In this document: positions 62,601 to 64,000 of the stretch, piece by piece
Position numbering within the stretch: position 1 is the stretch's first letter
How the letters are laid out: every line of letters begins with the position of its first letter
Assembly: GCA_964020085.1 (NCBI GenBank)
Contig: OZ026607.1
Coordinates: 17,328,122 to 17,392,121 of the forward strand
DNA from: Micromussa lordhowensis
Taxonomy: Eukaryota; Cnidaria; Anthozoa; Scleractinia; Lobophylliidae
Length of the DNA stretch: 64,000 nucleotides
Reading direction: 5' to 3'
Notes under the pieces: model-generated
The model's database searches: none
Told to the model about the DNA's origin: nothing
What the model saw: the letters and a program-made list of their open reading frames with translations, nothing else
Translations under genes and position numbers: made by a program

Positions 62601-63884
62601 TCTGCACTTCTCCCAACCCTTCATAAATTGTTTGTCAGTCATTAATTGGAGATATGTAGTATTTGATATTTAATTACAGGGCTCGAAATTGCGACTCACT
62701 GGTCGCCAATGCGACTAAAAATTAGGTGTTGGCGACCAGATATTGAGAACTGGTCGCCAGCGGGCGACCCACCTTTTTTCCGTGGACCTTTTAACCTCAA
62801 AGGAAAACGACATTTACTTGAGGATGAAACACACTTTATTCGAATAGATATAATAAACCAAACCCACGATTCTTCAATCACCAATTGGATTCATCATGTT
62901 TTTGATTCAGCAGCTTCTCTATTTTAAGGCACACTAAATTAGACAATCCTCACATCGGAAAACTTCGTAATGGCTACCCGTTCAAAATCGCCCTATAATG
63001 CATTGCAAACCCTTGAGCATTGAGTAGGTCATGTATGCCTAAGGATTGCGTCTCTTTTATGTGGCGACTAAAAATTTGCACTTGGCGACTATTTTTTACC
63101 ACTTAGTCGCCACATGGCGACTGAAGGATTTTTTTAATTTCGAGCCCTGAATTATTACATCTATATTTCTCTATATCTTTAGGCTATGCTGCTGTTCTGT
63201 GGTGCTCCTGGCTTTCAAGCCGAGCTCTCCGCCACATTTCACTCCCTTGTTGAAGATCCTCATGCTCTTGTCAGAAGAACTATAGCATGTGGATTTCACG
63301 AGGTATTTAAGATCGCGTTTGAGTTGCTTCTTTTAATAATGTTACTCAAGATAAGGGCCAGAAGAAAGTGAAATTCAAGTGAGAGTTGCAACCACCTTGT
63401 ATAAATGAAATTTATAAACAGTACCACATCAAAGCACTGCTCAATAACTTTCAATTGAATGGTGACACTAGGGTTTCATCCACAGACTTAAAAGTTAGAA
63501 CCACCTTGTACAGCATAATAAACGGTACCACATGAAAGTACTGCTCGGTAGCTTTCATTTGAATGGTCACACACTAGGGTTTCATCCACAGACTTGAAAG
63601 TTAGAACCACTTTGTACAGCATAATAAACAGTACCACATGAGAGTACTTCTCAATAGCTTTCGTTTAAATGGCCACACCCAGTTTTCCTCCACATATTCA
63701 AAGTAAGGCCCAATCACAGAGAGGTTACCAAGACATAAAAAAACACAATAAACAAATATTCCCTTTATAGTTTTACTAACAGTTATTTGTTTTCTCCACT
63801 TACCAGGTGGCAAAACTTTTAGGAACAAATGTTGGTACAATTCAACAAGATTTAAGTATATTATTAAAGGATGAATCTATAGAG
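53537..63884 (+). CDS. PPP4R4: PP4 regulatory subunit 4, 5' part (13 exons, 446 codons)
   Basis: HEAT-repeat regulatory subunit that binds the catalytic subunit of protein phosphatase 4 in the cytosol. EEIERLTVDESLDDIERAVL near residues 32-51 is the family N-terminal signature. VCNAWLETLL, LSQTVNCRLASCKLLG and CQDVDYEVRACMCQQLE match vertebrate PPP4R4 in order as HEAT helices. The start ATG is the first after an in-frame stop at 53501. Exons: 53537-53626, 53725-53798, 56516-56618, 57318-57465, 58006-58079, 58264-58370, 58808-58915, 60931-61052, 61532-61654, 62012-62124, 62255-62332, 63183-63302, 63807-63884. All phases agree. The gene runs off the window at a GTAAGT donor; about half of the usual length is present. 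The exon 1 donor is a weak GTCAAT. PPP4R1 was considered, but the order fits PPP4R4. Confidence 0.94.
53799..56515. other. PPP4R4 intron 2, no recognised gene
   Basis: AT-rich intron of 2.7 kb. I see no protein homology, RNA gene or clear paired element in it. Confidence 0.55.
57549..57696. mobile_element. GGCCCAGGTTGTTC-type palindromic MITE
   Basis: The left end TTGGCCCAGGTTGTTTCAAA and right end CTCGAACAACCAGGGCC are inverted repeats. TATCCAGTGGAT and ATCCACTGGATA pair at the centre. It lies in PPP4R4 intron 4. Confidence 0.75.
58472..58765 (+). mobile_element. SINE-B copy in PPP4R4 intron 6
   Basis: Head TGGAGGCAGTGGCCTCATCG with a degenerate B-box GGTTCAAGACC, then GGGCAAGACACTTTACTCTC and CTCATCCAGGGAGAGAAG. 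Same family and orientation as 59617 and 61131. Confidence 0.8.
59617..59935 (+). mobile_element. SINE-B copy, best head, PPP4R4 intron 7
   Basis: GTGGCCTCATGGTTAGTGCG is the A-box arm and GGTCCGGGTTCGAGCCC the B-box; the body GGGCAAGACACTTTACTCTC...CACCCAGGTGTATAAATGGG is clean. It lies between two pieces with TATAATGCATT (59602 and 59926), which may be a target duplication or an older repeat. Confidence 0.85.
61131..61407 (+). mobile_element. SINE-B copy in PPP4R4 intron 8
   Basis: Head CACGGTGGCATCATGGTTAG, B-box shortened to TCTGGGTTCGGG, then the family body. The 87-residue open frame over it is not a gene. Confidence 0.8.
61738..61965 (-). repeat. Dispersed repeat C, inverted copy
   Basis: The reverse complement matches the two units at 19890-20390: GTTTGACCACATTTCCAAAC, TCTTCTCAATCG, TTTTGACGAACTTTGAG and ATGCTAATTAAGATCAGATA. 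It lies in PPP4R4 intron 9. Confidence 0.7.
62370..62600 (+). repeat. Pyrimidine-rich (C/T) tract
   Basis: About 230 bases dominated by TCTCC, CCTCC and TTCCT words in PPP4R4 intron 11. The open frames over it are low complexity, not genes. Confidence 0.8.
62677..63149. mobile_element. hAT-like MITE, CAGGGCTCGAAATT ends
   Basis: CAGGGCTCGAAATTGCGACT and AATTTCGAGCCCTG are terminal inverted repeats; CAGGG ends suggest hAT. Flanks TTTAATTA and AATTATTA are similar but not an exact 8-bp duplication. The arms repeat GGCGACC and GTCGCC words. It ends 33 bases before PPP4R4 exon 12. Part of its core (CTATAATGCATTGCAAACCC) resembles 59925-60000. Confidence 0.78.
63384..63695 (+). repeat. Three tandem units of about 107 bp
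   Basis: Units start at 63384, 63493 and 63599 with AGTTAGAACCACCTTGTA or close variants and share GTACCACATGA and GGTTTCATCCACAGACTT. They lie in PPP4R4 intron 12. Confidence 0.85.
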
Positions 63885-64000
63885 GTAAGTAAAAAAGGAA
63901 TCTTCTCTAATCCAAACTGTAGTTTGGTTTTATTATCTAACTATACTCGGCAAAGTACAAAGAAACAGAAGACGTTTAGCGTATTTCTATTTATAATAAA

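Noticed and set aside
62264..62626. 120-residue Ser/Pro/Leu-rich frame
   Set aside because: Frame over PPP4R4 exon 11 and the following pyrimidine tract; the true exon ends at a GTGAGT donor.
53537..63884. PPP4R1
   Set aside because: The order EEIERLTVDE...SLCQDVDYEVRACMCQQLE matches PPP4R4, not PPP4R1.

Overview
The window is nuclear DNA from an intron-rich, A+T-rich animal genome, most likely a cnidarian and probably an anthozoan or coral. This rests on three multi-exon genes with clear metazoan homology, canonical GT-AG introns, tRNA-derived SINEs, a Penelope-like element and many small palindromic DNA transposons. The taxon is an inference. No bacterial operon, CRISPR array, rRNA gene or intact tRNA gene is visible.

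Layout. Positions 1-6855 are intergenic and repeat-rich: a 26-bp minisatellite, two inverted copies of one 418-bp TTAA-bounded element, a rearranged Penelope-like element (PLE) with a hammerhead-like motif, and a nested MITE. Positions 6856-35342 (+) hold a complete XRN2, the nuclear 5'-3' exoribonuclease, in 36 coding exons encoding 981 residues. Positions 35343-40772 hold its 3'UTR and a repeat-rich intergenic stretch, including an 83-bp perfect palindrome next to a tRNA-derived SINE. Positions 40773-53030 (-) hold a 14-exon PLP-dependent cysteine synthase-like gene of the fungal 'cysteine synthase 2' type with a mitochondrial-looking N-terminus. Positions 53537 to the window end (+) hold the first 13 coding exons (446 codons) of PPP4R4, a HEAT-repeat regulatory subunit of protein phosphatase 4. 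It shares a 506-bp divergent promoter with the cysteine synthase-like gene.

The three genes are not an operon and act in different places: RNA 5'-end decay and transcription termination in the nucleus (XRN2), sulfur amino-acid metabolism probably in mitochondria (cysteine synthase-like), and cytosolic PP4 control (PPP4R4). The most notable item is the cysteine synthase-like gene. It has the PLP lysine, the Asn-containing substrate loop and the GTGGT loop, but neither the heme region nor the Bateman (CBS-pair) region of animal cystathionine beta-synthase. It is a candidate for an alternative animal cysteine-synthesis route. I built all exon models by hand, joining exons with GT/AG sites and checking reading phase through every junction. 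Transposon families were assigned by terminal repeats and target-site duplications only.
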